This document shows, piece after piece, positions 16,471 to 26,120 of a DNA stretch of 64,000 nt (positions are counted from its first letter, which is position 1; every line of letters starts with the position of its first letter). Location: positions 248,001 to 312,000 of the forward strand of contig NZ_JAHXBF010000011.1 of the NCBI RefSeq assembly GCF_020103695.1, given 5' to 3'. Under the pieces are notes generated by a model. That model saw only the letters and a list, made by a program, of their open reading frames with translations. It made no database searches and was not told where the DNA came from. This stretch comes from Hyalangium versicolor. Its GTDB lineage: Bacteria; Myxococcota; Myxococcia; Myxococcales; Myxococcaceae. A program made the translations under genes and the position numbers.

Positions 16471-17255
16471 GCGGCCCCATCATCCGTGTCGAGGGTCTGC
16501 GCAAGTCCTTCGGCGAGCGCGAAATCCTCCGAGGCATCGATCTCGAGGTGGCGACCGGTGAAGTCGTGGTCATCATCGGGCCGAGCGGCTGCGGCAAGTC
16601 CACGCTGCTGCGCTGCCTCAACTACCTGGAGTCCCCCACGCAGGGGCGCATCTGGCTGCGCGGCGAGCTGCTCGGGAGGAAGGAGAAGGAAGGACACCTG
16701 GTGCCGCGCCCCGAGGCCGAGGTGGATCGGCAGCGGACGCACATCGGCATGGTCTTCCAGCGCTTCAACCTCTTCCCGCACATGACGGCGCTGAGCAACG
16801 TCATCGAAGCGCCCATGAAAGTGAAGAGACTGCCACGTGCCCAGGCCGAGGCCATTGGCCTGAAGCTGCTGGAGCGCGTGGGGCTGCTGGACAGGAAGGA
16901 CGAGTACCCGATCCGGCTCTCGGGCGGTCAGCAGCAGCGCGTGGCCATCGCGCGAGCACTGGCGATGGAGCCAGAGGTGATGCTCTTCGACGAGGCCACC
17001 TCGGCCCTGGATCCCGAGCTGGCCGACGAGGTGCTCCAGGTGATGCTGGGGCTTGCGCGCGAAGGCATGACGATGCTGGTCGTGACGCACGAGATGGGCT
17101 TCGCGCGAGAGGTGGCTCACCGCGTCGTCGTGCTGGACGCGGGCACGGTCCTGGAGCAGGGCCCACCGTCCGTCATCTTCAGCCAGCCCTCGCAGCCCCG
17201 AACGCGCGAGTTCCTCCGCAAGGTGCTCCACGTCCGCACCGAGAGCGGGAGCTGA
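16467..17255 (+). CDS. Amino-acid ABC importer, ATP-binding protein
   Basis: A 262-aa ATPase of the GlnQ/HisP group. Walker A is GPSGCGKST (about 38-46), the Q-loop is in MVFQRFNLFPHMT, the signature is LSGGQQQR, Walker B is VMLFDEATSALDPE and the switch His is in VVTHEMGF. The ATG overlaps the fused permease gene's stop, showing translational coupling. An insertion between Walker A and the Q-loop (LGRKEKEGHLVPRPEAEVDR) is charged and slightly longer than usual. It powers uptake through the adjacent fused protein. Confidence 0.95.
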   Translation: MSGPIIRVEGLRKSFGEREILRGIDLEVATGEVVVIIGPSGCGKSTLLRCLNYLESPTQGRIWLRGELLGRKEKEGHLVPRPEAEVDRQRTHIGMVFQRFNLFPHMTALSNVIEAPMKVKRLPRAQAEAIGLKLLERVGLLDRKDEYPIRLSGGQQQRVAIARALAMEPEVMLFDEATSALDPELADEVLQVMLGLAREGMTMLVVTHEMGFAREVAHRVVVLDAGTVLEQGPPSVIFSQPSQPRTREFLRKVLHVRTESGS

Positions 17256-17270
17256 AGCCCGAGCCCGCCG

Positions 17271-17726
17271 CTACGCCGAGCGGCGCCACACCGCGAGCGT
17301 CTGCACGGCCACGGTGTACAGCACGAACAGTGCGCCCACAGGTGCCAGGATGATGCCCAGCGAGGGATCTCCCTCCGGATGGGCAATGCCGCCGAGCAGG
17401 AAGCCCAGCGGCATCGCGGCGCTGCCAATCCGGAGCATCCGCGACGCCGCCGTCCGGCGCCCCTCGCTGAGCCCCGCCGTGTCCGCCCAGTGCACATAGA
17501 TGAGGTTCAGCAACCCCAGCGCCGCGCCATGGAAGTGGGCCAGCGACCAGAGCCGCTGCTTCCACGGATCCGACACCAGCGACACCCAACGGAAGCCCTC
17601 GAGCGTCTCCAGCACCGACCCGAACGCCAGCGACACGAAGAGCAGCGTCCAGCCAAACCGGGCATGCACCCGGGCGAAACCCCCGGCCGCGGGAACCTCC
17701 GTCTTCTTCTGCGTCGTCACACTCAC
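17271..17726 (-). CDS. Small four-helix membrane protein coupled to cytochrome
   Basis: A 151-aa integral membrane protein with about four hydrophobic segments (TLLFVSLAFGSV, LAHFHGAALGLLNLIYVHW, IGSAAMPLGFLLGGI, VGALFVLYTVAVQTLAVW). Two His in AHFHGAA and one in YVHW lie within a membrane helix and could ligate haem or quinone. The GTG start at 17726 overlaps the octaheme cytochrome stop by 4 bp (GTGA), so both are made together. A membrane anchor or quinol-facing partner for the cytochrome is a reasonable inference. No named family is recognised. Confidence 0.8.
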   Translation of the reverse strand: MSVTTQKKTEVPAAGGFARVHARFGWTLLFVSLAFGSVLETLEGFRWVSLVSDPWKQRLWSLAHFHGAALGLLNLIYVHWADTAGLSEGRRTAASRMLRIGSAAMPLGFLLGGIAHPEGDPSLGIILAPVGALFVLYTVAVQTLAVWRRSA

Positions 17727-19576
17727 TCGCCTATCTGGATGGGAGGTTGCGCCGCGCGCTTCTGCAGCAACTGCTCGACCACGGCGGGGATCGGCTCCAT
17801 CGCGGCGTCCAGCGGAACCGATGCGTCCGGGCGCGGAATATCACCCTTGTCCAGCCCCGCCCACCACTGCCGCCAGCGCTGCACCACCCGGGCGCGCTCC
17901 TCCGCGGTGGCCTGGGGCTCGAAGCGAGGCAGAGCCCCCGAGCTGCTCGCCAGGGCCGGCCGGGTCTCGCCCGCGCGAGTCACCAGCGACTGGAGCGAGA
18001 GCCACGAGAGGCGCCGGATGGACGCGTAGTCATCCTCCATGGACCGGAGCAGGAACGGAACCGCCCACAGCCGCGCCACCGGCTGCGCCGTATAGCTCCT
18101 CGCGTCGCCCAGCGCGGACGCGGCGACGGCCCGCTGCACCACGTCGCCGGACAGCAGCGTCCGCACCATCTCCGCCACCCCGAAGGCTGGATCCGACGGC
18201 ACATCCGCCGGAGCCGGCTGTCCCTGCTGCCGGCTCAGCGTCTCCGCCGCCCAATGCGCGCTCCGATCGGTGTGGCACAGCGTGCACGCCTCCGGCATCT
18301 CGTAGCGCCAGGCCCGCGCGGGCTCCGGCTTCTGGATGTGGTGCGTCGGGTGGATGCGCATGATGCCGTACGCCATCTTCGGCATGTGGCAGGCGTAACA
18401 GTCCGTGCCCGACGAACCCGCGCGGTGCCGGCTGTGATCGGCGGCCTTCGCCACGATGTCCGCGTGGCACTCCTGGCACGCCGCAGGTCCGCGCTTCTCC
18501 TCGGTGATCATCCCCCGCGGATCCCCTCCGTGCATGGTGTGGCAGTGCTGGCACGTCAGCCCACCCTTCTGGAAGTCCTTGGACATCAGTAGCCCCTGGT
18601 ACTCGTACGCGGTGAGGCGCGGGGTGCCGTCCTTCCAGAAGCGCAACGACACATCCACTCCCTGCAGGTGGCTGTCCCGGTGCAACGGCTGGGTGTACGC
18701 GGCGAGATCCTCCCCCGCCGTGTACGGATCTCCCTCCGACAGGAACTGGCGGATGCGCTCGATCGGCGAGGGCATGCGCTGGCCGTGGCAGTGGCCGCAG
18801 ACCTGGATGCGCCGCAGCGGCTCCAGGCGCAGGGGGTTGACGATCGTCGGATCCGGCGCGCCGGAGTAGTGCAGGTAGTAGCGCCGCAGCGGAAACCGGT
18901 TGCGCGAGGAATGCTCCGTGCCCGGCCCATGGCACGCCTCGCAGGAGATGCCCAACTCCGCCACGTGGCTGTCGAACTTCCCCCGCTGCCAGTCGTAGCC
19001 CGGCTGTGCCTTCACGTTGTGGCAGAAGATGCAGTTGCCGTCCCACAGCGAGCGGTGGCGATTGAAGTCCGTCCCGTCCGGATCCAGGAAGCCCCCCGCG
19101 AGGTGGAACCAACGCCGCCCCTCGATGTCCCAGGCCACCGGCAACCGGATGTAGCGGTCTCCATCACGCACCAGGTACTGCTGCACGCGCCGCGAGCCCA
19201 CCGTGCGCACCACCTGCTGGCGGCTCATGCGGCCCTGCCCATCCAACGTCTCGATGAAGTAGCGCTCCCCCTCGCGAAGGAAGCGCGAGGTGACGCCCTG
19301 ATAGGTGAAGCTCACCCCGCTGAAGTCCCCCTGCACCGCCACCGGTGAAGCCTCCTGCGTCATCGTCCGATGGAAGGTGCGCCGCCAGCTCTCGAAGTGG
19401 TTCGGGTGGCACGGCTGGCATGAGGAGGCCCCCGAGTACGCCACCGGGGCCAGCGGCACGGGCGTGCGCACCTCGGCGGCTGTCGCCCGGAGTGCGGCTC
19501 CGCCCACGAACGCCACGACAGCGAGTCCGAGTCCCCATGCGAGGTATGGGCCGCGCAGCCGCGCTCCAACCGACAT
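17723..19576 (-). CDS. Octaheme c-type cytochrome with HEAT-like C-terminus
   Basis: A 617-aa exported cytochrome. A signal or anchor spans residues about 11-33. Eight CxxCH haem motifs are present in order: CQPCH (53-57), CIFCH, CEACH, CGHCH, CQHCH, CQECH, CYACH, CTLCH. The first (SSCQPCHPNHFESW) resembles the cytochrome c554 domain. After the last haem, residues about 470-560 look like helical HEAT-type repeats (VQRAVAASALGDARS, YASIRRLSWLSLQSL). It should move electrons in the periplasm or at the outer membrane, with an unknown terminal reaction. The start has only a weak ribosome-binding site. It is coupled to a small membrane protein. Confidence 0.93.
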   Translation of the reverse strand: MSVGARLRGPYLAWGLGLAVVAFVGGAALRATAAEVRTPVPLAPVAYSGASSCQPCHPNHFESWRRTFHRTMTQEASPVAVQGDFSGVSFTYQGVTSRFLREGERYFIETLDGQGRMSRQQVVRTVGSRRVQQYLVRDGDRYIRLPVAWDIEGRRWFHLAGGFLDPDGTDFNRHRSLWDGNCIFCHNVKAQPGYDWQRGKFDSHVAELGISCEACHGPGTEHSSRNRFPLRRYYLHYSGAPDPTIVNPLRLEPLRRIQVCGHCHGQRMPSPIERIRQFLSEGDPYTAGEDLAAYTQPLHRDSHLQGVDVSLRFWKDGTPRLTAYEYQGLLMSKDFQKGGLTCQHCHTMHGGDPRGMITEEKRGPAACQECHADIVAKAADHSRHRAGSSGTDCYACHMPKMAYGIMRIHPTHHIQKPEPARAWRYEMPEACTLCHTDRSAHWAAETLSRQQGQPAPADVPSDPAFGVAEMVRTLLSGDVVQRAVAASALGDARSYTAQPVARLWAVPFLLRSMEDDYASIRRLSWLSLQSLVTRAGETRPALASSSGALPRFEPQATAEERARVVQRWRQWWAGLDKGDIPRPDASVPLDAAMEPIPAVVEQLLQKRAAQPPIQIGE

Positions 19577-19947
19577 GGCCCGAATGCATAGGCGCTTCAG
19601 CCGGTCGAGTCGATCTCTGTCTCCGCGCCCCGGCCGCCCGGCTGCTCAGCGGCGCCGATTCCTGAATACCCTTTCGGGAAGGGTGCGACAATTTGCCGCA
19701 CCCTTCGGCCTTCGGACGAAAATCCGCCTGCTTCGAAAGCGGCTCGAAGTCAAGAATCTGGTTTTCCTGTTTTTCTGGTGAGCCCAAAGTTTTGTTGGCG
19801 ATTTGAAATTTTCTGGGCTGTCGTGTTAGCTGCTCGGCTCCCCCCGAGGTGAGTGCTCGCCAGTCGCGAGCCCTCTACTTCAACGGATCCGCATCGAGCG
19901 CGTGTGGGTCCGCCTACCGCAGCGCTCGCATGTTGGGGCAAAAAACA
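19577..19947. promoter_or_regulatory. Divergent intergenic region with two mutually exclusive hairpins
   Basis: This 371-bp gap separates the cytochrome and subtilase genes. A 10-bp stem, gaagggtgcg (19678-19687) with cgcacccttc (19697-19706), has a 9-nt loop. A second stem, accctt (19668-19673) with aagggt (19679-19684), uses part of the same strand, so only one can form at a time. A T-rich stretch follows at 19760-19776 and AT-rich DNA at 19795-19815 may hold the subtilase promoter. No gene is supported here. Confidence 0.45.
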
Positions 19948-22900
19948 ATGACAGAATCAGTACGCCGGCTGCCCAGATTCGGGCTGGGCACCAAGGGCGC
20001 GCGAGCGCTCGGGCTGGTCGGAATGTTGTCGCTGCTGGGCTGCGAAGGTTCCGGCAATTCGGAGCAGCAGACCGTAACGGTTCGTGCGCAGCAGACGCAC
20101 AAGGTGCAGCTGAGCGCGGAGCAGGCGAAGCAGCTCGAGGAGAAGGGCATCACCCCGCAGCTCGTCGCTGACTACGGCTCGTTCAAGCTGGTCGAGGTCG
20201 ACGACAAGACGCTGGCGGCCCTCCCCCAGGGCGCCGAGACGCGCGACAACCTCAACGACATCCTGCTCAACGCGGGGACGCTCGACACCGCGTCCGCGCA
20301 CGGCCAGTCGCTGCGCGGGATGAGCCTGCCGGCCACCGGCAAGGCCCTGAAGCTGGTGCAGTTCGCCGGCCCCATCAAGGAACAGTGGGTCAAGGATCTC
20401 GAGGCCACCGGCGTCAAGATCATCGCCTACGTCCCCAACAACGCGTACATCGTCCAGGGCGATGCGACGGCGCTCAACAAGCTGCAGCGCCACGCCACCG
20501 CCGTGCCGACGCTCCAGTGGAGCGGCGACTACCTCAACGACTACAAGCTGGATCCGTCCATCCAGACGAACCGGACGCCGGCCTTCTCGATCCAGCTCGT
20601 CAAGGATGACGAGGCCAACAACGCCACGCTGGAGCTCATCCGCGGCCGGCAGTCGCGCGGTGGGACGATCCGCGAGGGCTTCGGCTACGTGAACGTGGTG
20701 GCGTACCTGACGGTGCAGGATCTCTACGAGATCGCCGCCCGTCCGGACGTGCTCTCCATCCAGCCGCGTTCCGAGCCGCGCAAGTATGACGAGCGGCAGA
20801 ACATGATCATCTCCGGCCACCTGAACGGGAACGTCCCGACGGGTCCGGGCTGGCTGGCGTGGCTGGCGGAGAAGGGCTTCACCCAGGCGCAGTTCACCGC
20901 GTCCGGCTTCGGCGTGGACGTGTCCGACAGCGGCATGGACAACGGCACCACGTCGCCCAACCACTTCGGCTTCTACACGGGCGGCAACATCAGCAACCCC
21001 AGCCGCATCGTGTACAACCGCATCGAGGGCTCGGCCGGTGGCTCGACGGTGGCCTGCGATGGCCACGGCAACCTGAACGCGCACATCATCGGCGGCTACA
21101 CCAACCTGACGGGCGCGCCCTTCCAGGACGCGGAGGGCTACTCCTACGGCCTGGGCGTGGCGCCCTTCGTGAAGCTGGGCGGCTCGGTCATCTTCGGGCC
21201 GGACTGGACCGACGCGGTGTACGAGGACCTGCAGTCCCGTGCGTACCGCGACGGCATGCGCATCAGCAGCAACAGCTGGGGCTACACCAGCGGCAACACC
21301 TACAACGTCGACTGCCAGCAGTACGACCGCCTGGTGCGTGACGCGCAGAACTCCGGCTTCGCCGAGCCCAACGTGCCCGGCAACCAGGAGATGGTGATCG
21401 TGTTCGCGGCCGGTAACGACGGTCCGACGGCCAACACCGTGGCGCCTCCGGGCACCGCGAAGAACATCATCACCGTGGGCGCTTCCGAGAACGTGCAGGC
21501 CTTTGGCGGCGCGGATGCGTGCGGCACCACGGACGCGGAGGCCAACAGCGGCAACGACATGGCCACCTTCTCCAGCCGCGGCCCGTCCTCGGACGGCCGC
21601 AAGAAGCCGGAGATCGTCGCCCCCGGCACGCACGTGTCCGGTGGCGTGGGCCAGGATGCCAGCCAGAAGGCCAACCCCCCGGCCAACCCGCTGGGCAAGG
21701 CCATCTCGTGCTTCGACGCCTCGGGCGTGTGCGCCGGCGCGGGCAGCGACTTCTTCCCCTCGAACCAGCAGTGGTACACGGCCTCCTCCGGTACCAGCCA
21801 CTCGACGCCGGCTGTCGCCGGTGCCGCGGCCCTGGTGCGCCAGTACTTCATCAACCAGGGCATCACGCCGCCGAGCGCGGCGATGACCAAGGCGTACCTG
21901 ATGAGCACGGCCCACTACATGACGGGCACGGGCGCCAACGACAACCTCTGGTCCAACAGCCAGGGTATGGGTCTCCTGGACCTGGGCGTGGCGTTCGACG
22001 GCACCCCGCGCACGCTGGATGACCAGAACCCGTCCAACCTCTTCACCGCCACCGGCCAGACGCGCACCTTCGAGGGCGTGATCGCCGACTCCACCAAGCC
22101 CTTCCGCGTCACCCTGGCGTGGACGGACGCGCCGGGTTCCACCACCGGCGGCGCGTGGAACAACAACCTGGACCTGACCGTCACGGTCGGCAGCAACACC
22201 TACAAGGGCAACGTCTTCACGGCCGGCAACTCCGTCACGGGTGGCACGGCGGACGACAAGAACAACGCGGAGAGCGTGTTCCTGCCGGCCGGCACCACGG
22301 GCAACTTCACCGTCACGGTGACCGCGACGAACATCACCTCGGACGGCGTGCCGGGCAATGCCTCCGCGCTGGACCAGGACTTCGCCCTGGTGGCCTACAA
22401 CACCTGCAACGAGCTGGGTGAGACGCCCACCGGCGTGAGCGCCACGGACCTGGGTGACAACCACGTCCAGATCCAGTGGTCCGACAACGGCTCCGCCAAG
22501 TACGCCATCTACCGCTCCACCACCGCGGGCGGTCCGTACACCCGCCTGAAGACGGTGGAGGGTGTGACCGAGTACGTGGACCAGGACGTGTCCCGCGGCA
22601 TCACCTACTACTACGTGGTGCGCGGCGTGGACTGCGCCGAGTCGGCCAACTCCGTCGAGGTGTCGGCCACGGCCACCGGCGTGTGCAAGCTGACGCCCAC
22701 CTTCGCGGGTCTCACCTCCGCGGCCAATGGCACGGCGTCCACCTGCTCCAACACGCTCACCTGGGCCGACGGCACCGCGGTCTGCGGCGGTACGCTGACC
22801 TACTCGGTGTACCGTGACACCACGGCGGGCTTCACCCCGTCGCTGGCCAACAAGATCGCCACGGGCATCTCCGGCACCACGTTCAATGACGACCTGAACC

Positions 22901-25900
22901 TGACCAACGGCACGAAGTACTACTACGTGGTGCGCGCCACGGAAACGAGCGACGCCACCAACGAGGAGTCCAACAAGGTCGAGAAGTCCGCGGCCCCCAC
23001 GGGCGCGATGACCGCGGGCGTCAACTACTTCGACGACCTGGACAGCAACCGTCCGGCGAACGCGGCCTCGTACTGGATCCCGACGACCCAGAGCGGCACC
23101 TCGGGCACGATCAACCTCACCACGAACTGCCACTACCAGTCGGCCACGAAGTCCTACCGGTTCGGCGCGGCCAACGCCACGTGCGGCGGCGTCTACCCGA
23201 TCAGCACGCAGGCCACCCTGTCGCTGGGCGGTGACGGCACCACGGCGGGCATCAACGGCTTCACGTTCCCGGCCAGCACGCTCAACCCGACGCTGACGTT
23301 CAACCTCTGGTACAACCTGGAGAACCGCTACGACGGTGCCTACCTGGTGTACAGCACCACGGCCGCCAACGGTCCGTGGACGCAGGTGCCCGACGCCGTC
23401 AGCACGACGGCGCCGTATATCTCCGCGGGTGGCTACGACAACACGCTGAGCAGCAACACGTCGATCCGCATCTGGACGAACACGAACCTGGGCACCAACG
23501 GCTCGCTGAAGGCCGTGACGGTGAACCTGTCGGCGCTGGCGGGCAAGAAGGCCTGGTTCGGCTTCAAGTTCTACAGCGACAGCATCTACACCTACGAAGG
23601 CCTCTACCTGGATGACGTGCGCATCACTGCGAACGCGTACGACACGTGCACCACGAACACGCCTCCTCCGGGCCCCGCGGCCTCGTACCGCATCACCAAC
23701 CTGCCGGCCACGGTGGGCGCGGGCGACGCGGCGACCTTCGACATCACCGCGTACGACGCCCTGGGTCAGGTGGCCGCCAGCTACACCGGTAGCGCCACGT
23801 TCACCAGCTCGGATCCGCAGGCGCAGCTGCCGTCCGCGACGCCCTTCACCGGCGGCGTGGCGACCGGCGTGCCCGTCTCGTTCCGCACGCTGGGCAAGCA
23901 GACGATCACCGCCAGCGACTCGACGAACCCCGGCATCACCGGCAGCGGCAGCACCAACATCACCGCGGGTGCTCCGGTCGAGCTGAGCATCGTCACCCAG
24001 CCGTCCGATGAGAAGGCGGGTCACGCCATCTCGCCGGCCGTCACGGTGGGCATGAAGGATCAGTTCGGCAACCCTGTCTCCACGGGCACCAACGCCATCA
24101 CCGTGGCGCTGGGCAACAACGCGGGCGGCGGCACGCTGGCTGGCACCACCACGGTGTCCGCCGTCAACGGCGTCGCCTCGTTCGCCAACCTGTCCCTGGA
24201 CAAGGTGGGCACCGGCTACACGCTGGTGTTCAGCGCCGACGGCCTCACGGGCGCCACGAGCCAGGCGTTCGACATCACCCCGGATGACCCGGCGAAGATG
24301 GGCTTCCTGGTCCAGCCGTCCACCACCAAGGCGGGCGATGCGATCACTCCGGCGGTGCAGGTCATCATCCTGGATCAGTTCGACAACACCACGGACGCGG
24401 CGGTCGACGTCACCCTCGGCACGGACTCCAACCCGGGCAACAGCCGGCTGGAGGGCACCACCACGGTGACGGCCGTCAACGGCGTGGCCACCTTCAGCGA
24501 CCTGAGCCTGAACAAGGTGGGCACCGGCTACACGCTGGTGGCCAACGCGGATGGGCTCGATACGGCGACGAGCGATGCGTTCAACATCACCCCGGCCGAT
24601 CCGTACCGCGTCATCATCACCACGCAGCCGAGCAGCGCGACGGCCAACACCGCGATCGCTCCTGCCGTGAAGGCCACCGTGCTGGATCGGTTCGAGAACG
24701 TCGCGACGCAGGCCACCGACCCGGTCACGGCCTCGCTCGGCAACAACCGGACGGGCGCCAAGCTGCAGGGCAACACCAGCGTCAACCCGGTGAGCGGCGT
24801 AGCCACCTTCAGCGACCTGAAGATCAACAAGGCGGGCCAGAGCTACACCCTCGTGGTGGCGGCGAAGGGCCTGTTCACCGAGACCAGCGTCGCCTTCGAC
24901 ATCACCGGCGGCGCGAGCAGCGACGTGAACAAGCTGGCCTTCAAGCCTGCGGCGGACAAGGTTGCCGCGGGCGAGGCGCTGACGATCGAGGTGGAGCTGC
25001 AGGATGCGGACGGCAACGTGATCACGGACGCCACCGCGCCCGTGACGCTGAGCCTGGGCGAGGCTCCCGAGGGTGGCCAGCTGTTCGGCACCACCACGGT
25101 GGCCGCCGTCAGCGGCGTGGCGAAGTTCACCAACCTCTCGGCGCACAAGGCCGGTGGTGGCTACACGCTGGTGGCCAACGCTTCGGGCTTCACGGGTACG
25201 ACGAGCGCGGCGTTCGCCGTGACGCCGGGTGCGGCGGCCAGCTTCACCGTGGCGCTGCCCGCGAGCGTGACGGCCGGTGAGGAGATCTCCGTCTCCGCCA
25301 CCGCCCACGACGCCTACGGCAACACCGCGGCCTCCTACGCGGGCCCGGCCGACGTGACGAGCTCGGATGCCTCGGCATCCTTCTCGCCCACGGCCACCTT
25401 CGTGGAGGGCGTGCTGAGCAACTTCAAGGTGACGTTCAAGACCCACGGTCTGAAGACGCTCTCCTTCAAGGACAAGACGACGGCCACGCTGACCAGCACG
25501 TCGCAGACCAACGTGACTGCGTTCGCGCAGCCCACCGTGTCCATCACGGATCCGGCGGGCGGCAAGGCGGTGACTGGCAAGGTCAGCATCACGGCCGAGG
25601 GCGCGGTTGCCGCCGGCACCACGCTGGCCAAGCTGACCATCCTCGTGGACGGCGCCGAGATCGCCAGCGGCGCGGAGAACAAGGTGACGGGCAGCTGGGA
25701 CAGCGACAGCGCCCAGGGTGGCACGCACGTCATCACCGCCGTCATCACCGACGGCGCTGGCAACTCGGTGACCTCGGCTCCGGTCATCGTGTCCACGGAG
25801 ATCGACAGTGGCTGCGGCTGCGGTGCGACGTCCGGCACCGACGCCAGCATCTACCTGGGCCTGCTCGTCCTGGCGCGCTACGCGCTCGGCCGTCGCCGCA

Positions 25901-25911
25901 AGGCGGCCTGA
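19948..25911 (+). CDS. Giant subtilisin-family (S8) protease with Fn3/Ig repeats and MYXO-CTERM tail
   Basis: A 1987-aa surface or secreted protease. The ATG at 19948 follows GGGG by 9 nt; an ATG at 19930 is the alternative. A lipobox lies at residues 27-32 (LSLLGC). The catalytic triad reads VDVSDSGMDNG (Asp), DGHGNLNAH (His) and SGTSHSTPAVAG (Ser), all within the first third. Two fibronectin-III-like domains follow, then a jelly-roll-like segment, then tandem bacterial Ig-like repeats. The end is a MYXO-CTERM signal: a Cys-Gly cluster (SGCGCGATSG), a hydrophobic helix (SIYLGLLVLARYAL) and a basic tail (GRRRKAA). MYXO-CTERM proteins are known to be processed by a myxosortase and placed on the cell surface. 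A strong terminator follows. Confidence 0.95.
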   Translation: MTESVRRLPRFGLGTKGARALGLVGMLSLLGCEGSGNSEQQTVTVRAQQTHKVQLSAEQAKQLEEKGITPQLVADYGSFKLVEVDDKTLAALPQGAETRDNLNDILLNAGTLDTASAHGQSLRGMSLPATGKALKLVQFAGPIKEQWVKDLEATGVKIIAYVPNNAYIVQGDATALNKLQRHATAVPTLQWSGDYLNDYKLDPSIQTNRTPAFSIQLVKDDEANNATLELIRGRQSRGGTIREGFGYVNVVAYLTVQDLYEIAARPDVLSIQPRSEPRKYDERQNMIISGHLNGNVPTGPGWLAWLAEKGFTQAQFTASGFGVDVSDSGMDNGTTSPNHFGFYTGGNISNPSRIVYNRIEGSAGGSTVACDGHGNLNAHIIGGYTNLTGAPFQDAEGYSYGLGVAPFVKLGGSVIFGPDWTDAVYEDLQSRAYRDGMRISSNSWGYTSGNTYNVDCQQYDRLVRDAQNSGFAEPNVPGNQEMVIVFAAGNDGPTANTVAPPGTAKNIITVGASENVQAFGGADACGTTDAEANSGNDMATFSSRGPSSDGRKKPEIVAPGTHVSGGVGQDASQKANPPANPLGKAISCFDASGVCAGAGSDFFPSNQQWYTASSGTSHSTPAVAGAAALVRQYFINQGITPPSAAMTKAYLMSTAHYMTGTGANDNLWSNSQGMGLLDLGVAFDGTPRTLDDQNPSNLFTATGQTRTFEGVIADSTKPFRVTLAWTDAPGSTTGGAWNNNLDLTVTVGSNTYKGNVFTAGNSVTGGTADDKNNAESVFLPAGTTGNFTVTVTATNITSDGVPGNASALDQDFALVAYNTCNELGETPTGVSATDLGDNHVQIQWSDNGSAKYAIYRSTTAGGPYTRLKTVEGVTEYVDQDVSRGITYYYVVRGVDCAESANSVEVSATATGVCKLTPTFAGLTSAANGTASTCSNTLTWADGTAVCGGTLTYSVYRDTTAGFTPSLANKIATGISGTTFNDDLNLTNGTKYYYVVRATETSDATNEESNKVEKSAAPTGAMTAGVNYFDDLDSNRPANAASYWIPTTQSGTSGTINLTTNCHYQSATKSYRFGAANATCGGVYPISTQATLSLGGDGTTAGINGFTFPASTLNPTLTFNLWYNLENRYDGAYLVYSTTAANGPWTQVPDAVSTTAPYISAGGYDNTLSSNTSIRIWTNTNLGTNGSLKAVTVNLSALAGKKAWFGFKFYSDSIYTYEGLYLDDVRITANAYDTCTTNTPPPGPAASYRITNLPATVGAGDAATFDITAYDALGQVAASYTGSATFTSSDPQAQLPSATPFTGGVATGVPVSFRTLGKQTITASDSTNPGITGSGSTNITAGAPVELSIVTQPSDEKAGHAISPAVTVGMKDQFGNPVSTGTNAITVALGNNAGGGTLAGTTTVSAVNGVASFANLSLDKVGTGYTLVFSADGLTGATSQAFDITPDDPAKMGFLVQPSTTKAGDAITPAVQVIILDQFDNTTDAAVDVTLGTDSNPGNSRLEGTTTVTAVNGVATFSDLSLNKVGTGYTLVANADGLDTATSDAFNITPADPYRVIITTQPSSATANTAIAPAVKATVLDRFENVATQATDPVTASLGNNRTGAKLQGNTSVNPVSGVATFSDLKINKAGQSYTLVVAAKGLFTETSVAFDITGGASSDVNKLAFKPAADKVAAGEALTIEVELQDADGNVITDATAPVTLSLGEAPEGGQLFGTTTVAAVSGVAKFTNLSAHKAGGGYTLVANASGFTGTTSAAFAVTPGAAASFTVALPASVTAGEEISVSATAHDAYGNTAASYAGPADVTSSDASASFSPTATFVEGVLSNFKVTFKTHGLKTLSFKDKTTATLTSTSQTNVTAFAQPTVSITDPAGGKAVTGKVSITAEGAVAAGTTLAKLTILVDGAEIASGAENKVTGSWDSDSAQGGTHVITAVITDGAGNSVTSAPVIVSTEIDSGCGCGATSGTDASIYLGLLVLARYALGRRRKAA
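23976..25233 (+). repeat. Four tandem Ig-like domain repeats inside the subtilase
   Basis: A roughly 105-codon unit repeats four times. The marker ggcaccaccacggtg, or its variant, starts at 24142, 24454, 24769 and 25087, giving periods of 312, 315 and 318 bp. Each protein unit ends in the pattern GVATFSDLSLNKVGTGYTL followed by a short linker. The first two copies are the most alike at DNA level, suggesting the latest duplication. Such repeats usually act as stalks or adhesion modules. Confidence 0.85.
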
Positions 25912-26012
25912 GAGCAGCGCGGCTCCGGGGTGCCTGAAGCGGGCGCCCCGGGGTTGAGCGGGCGGAGAAGCACGTTCCGCCCGTTCGCCTCCGAATCCAG
26001 CAGTTGACATGA

Positions 26013-26052
26013 ATGCGCCGGCGCGGACCTCTCGCGCCGGCGCATTTGTTTT
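26013..26052 (+). terminator. Strong rho-independent terminator of the subtilase gene
   Basis: A perfect 13-bp GC-rich stem, atgcgccggcgcg (26013-26025) with cgcgccggcgcat (26033-26045), has a 7-nt loop and is followed by ttgtttt. It lies about 100 bp after the stop codon and is the clearest intrinsic terminator in the window. Confidence 0.88.
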
Positions 26053-26120
26053 AAGGAGAGAGGGGGGCTCTGGTGAGAGGGCTCCCATCCCCGCCCGGGC
26101 TTGGGGCAAGGAGGCATGTC

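Noticed and set aside
19957..26109. Very long minus-strand open frame (about 2050 codons) lying opposite the subtilase gene
   Set aside because: It is an antisense shadow created by high GC and repeated Thr/Gly/Ala codons. The plus strand has catalytic triad, signal and sorting motifs; the minus frame is low-complexity Arg/Gly/Val/His.
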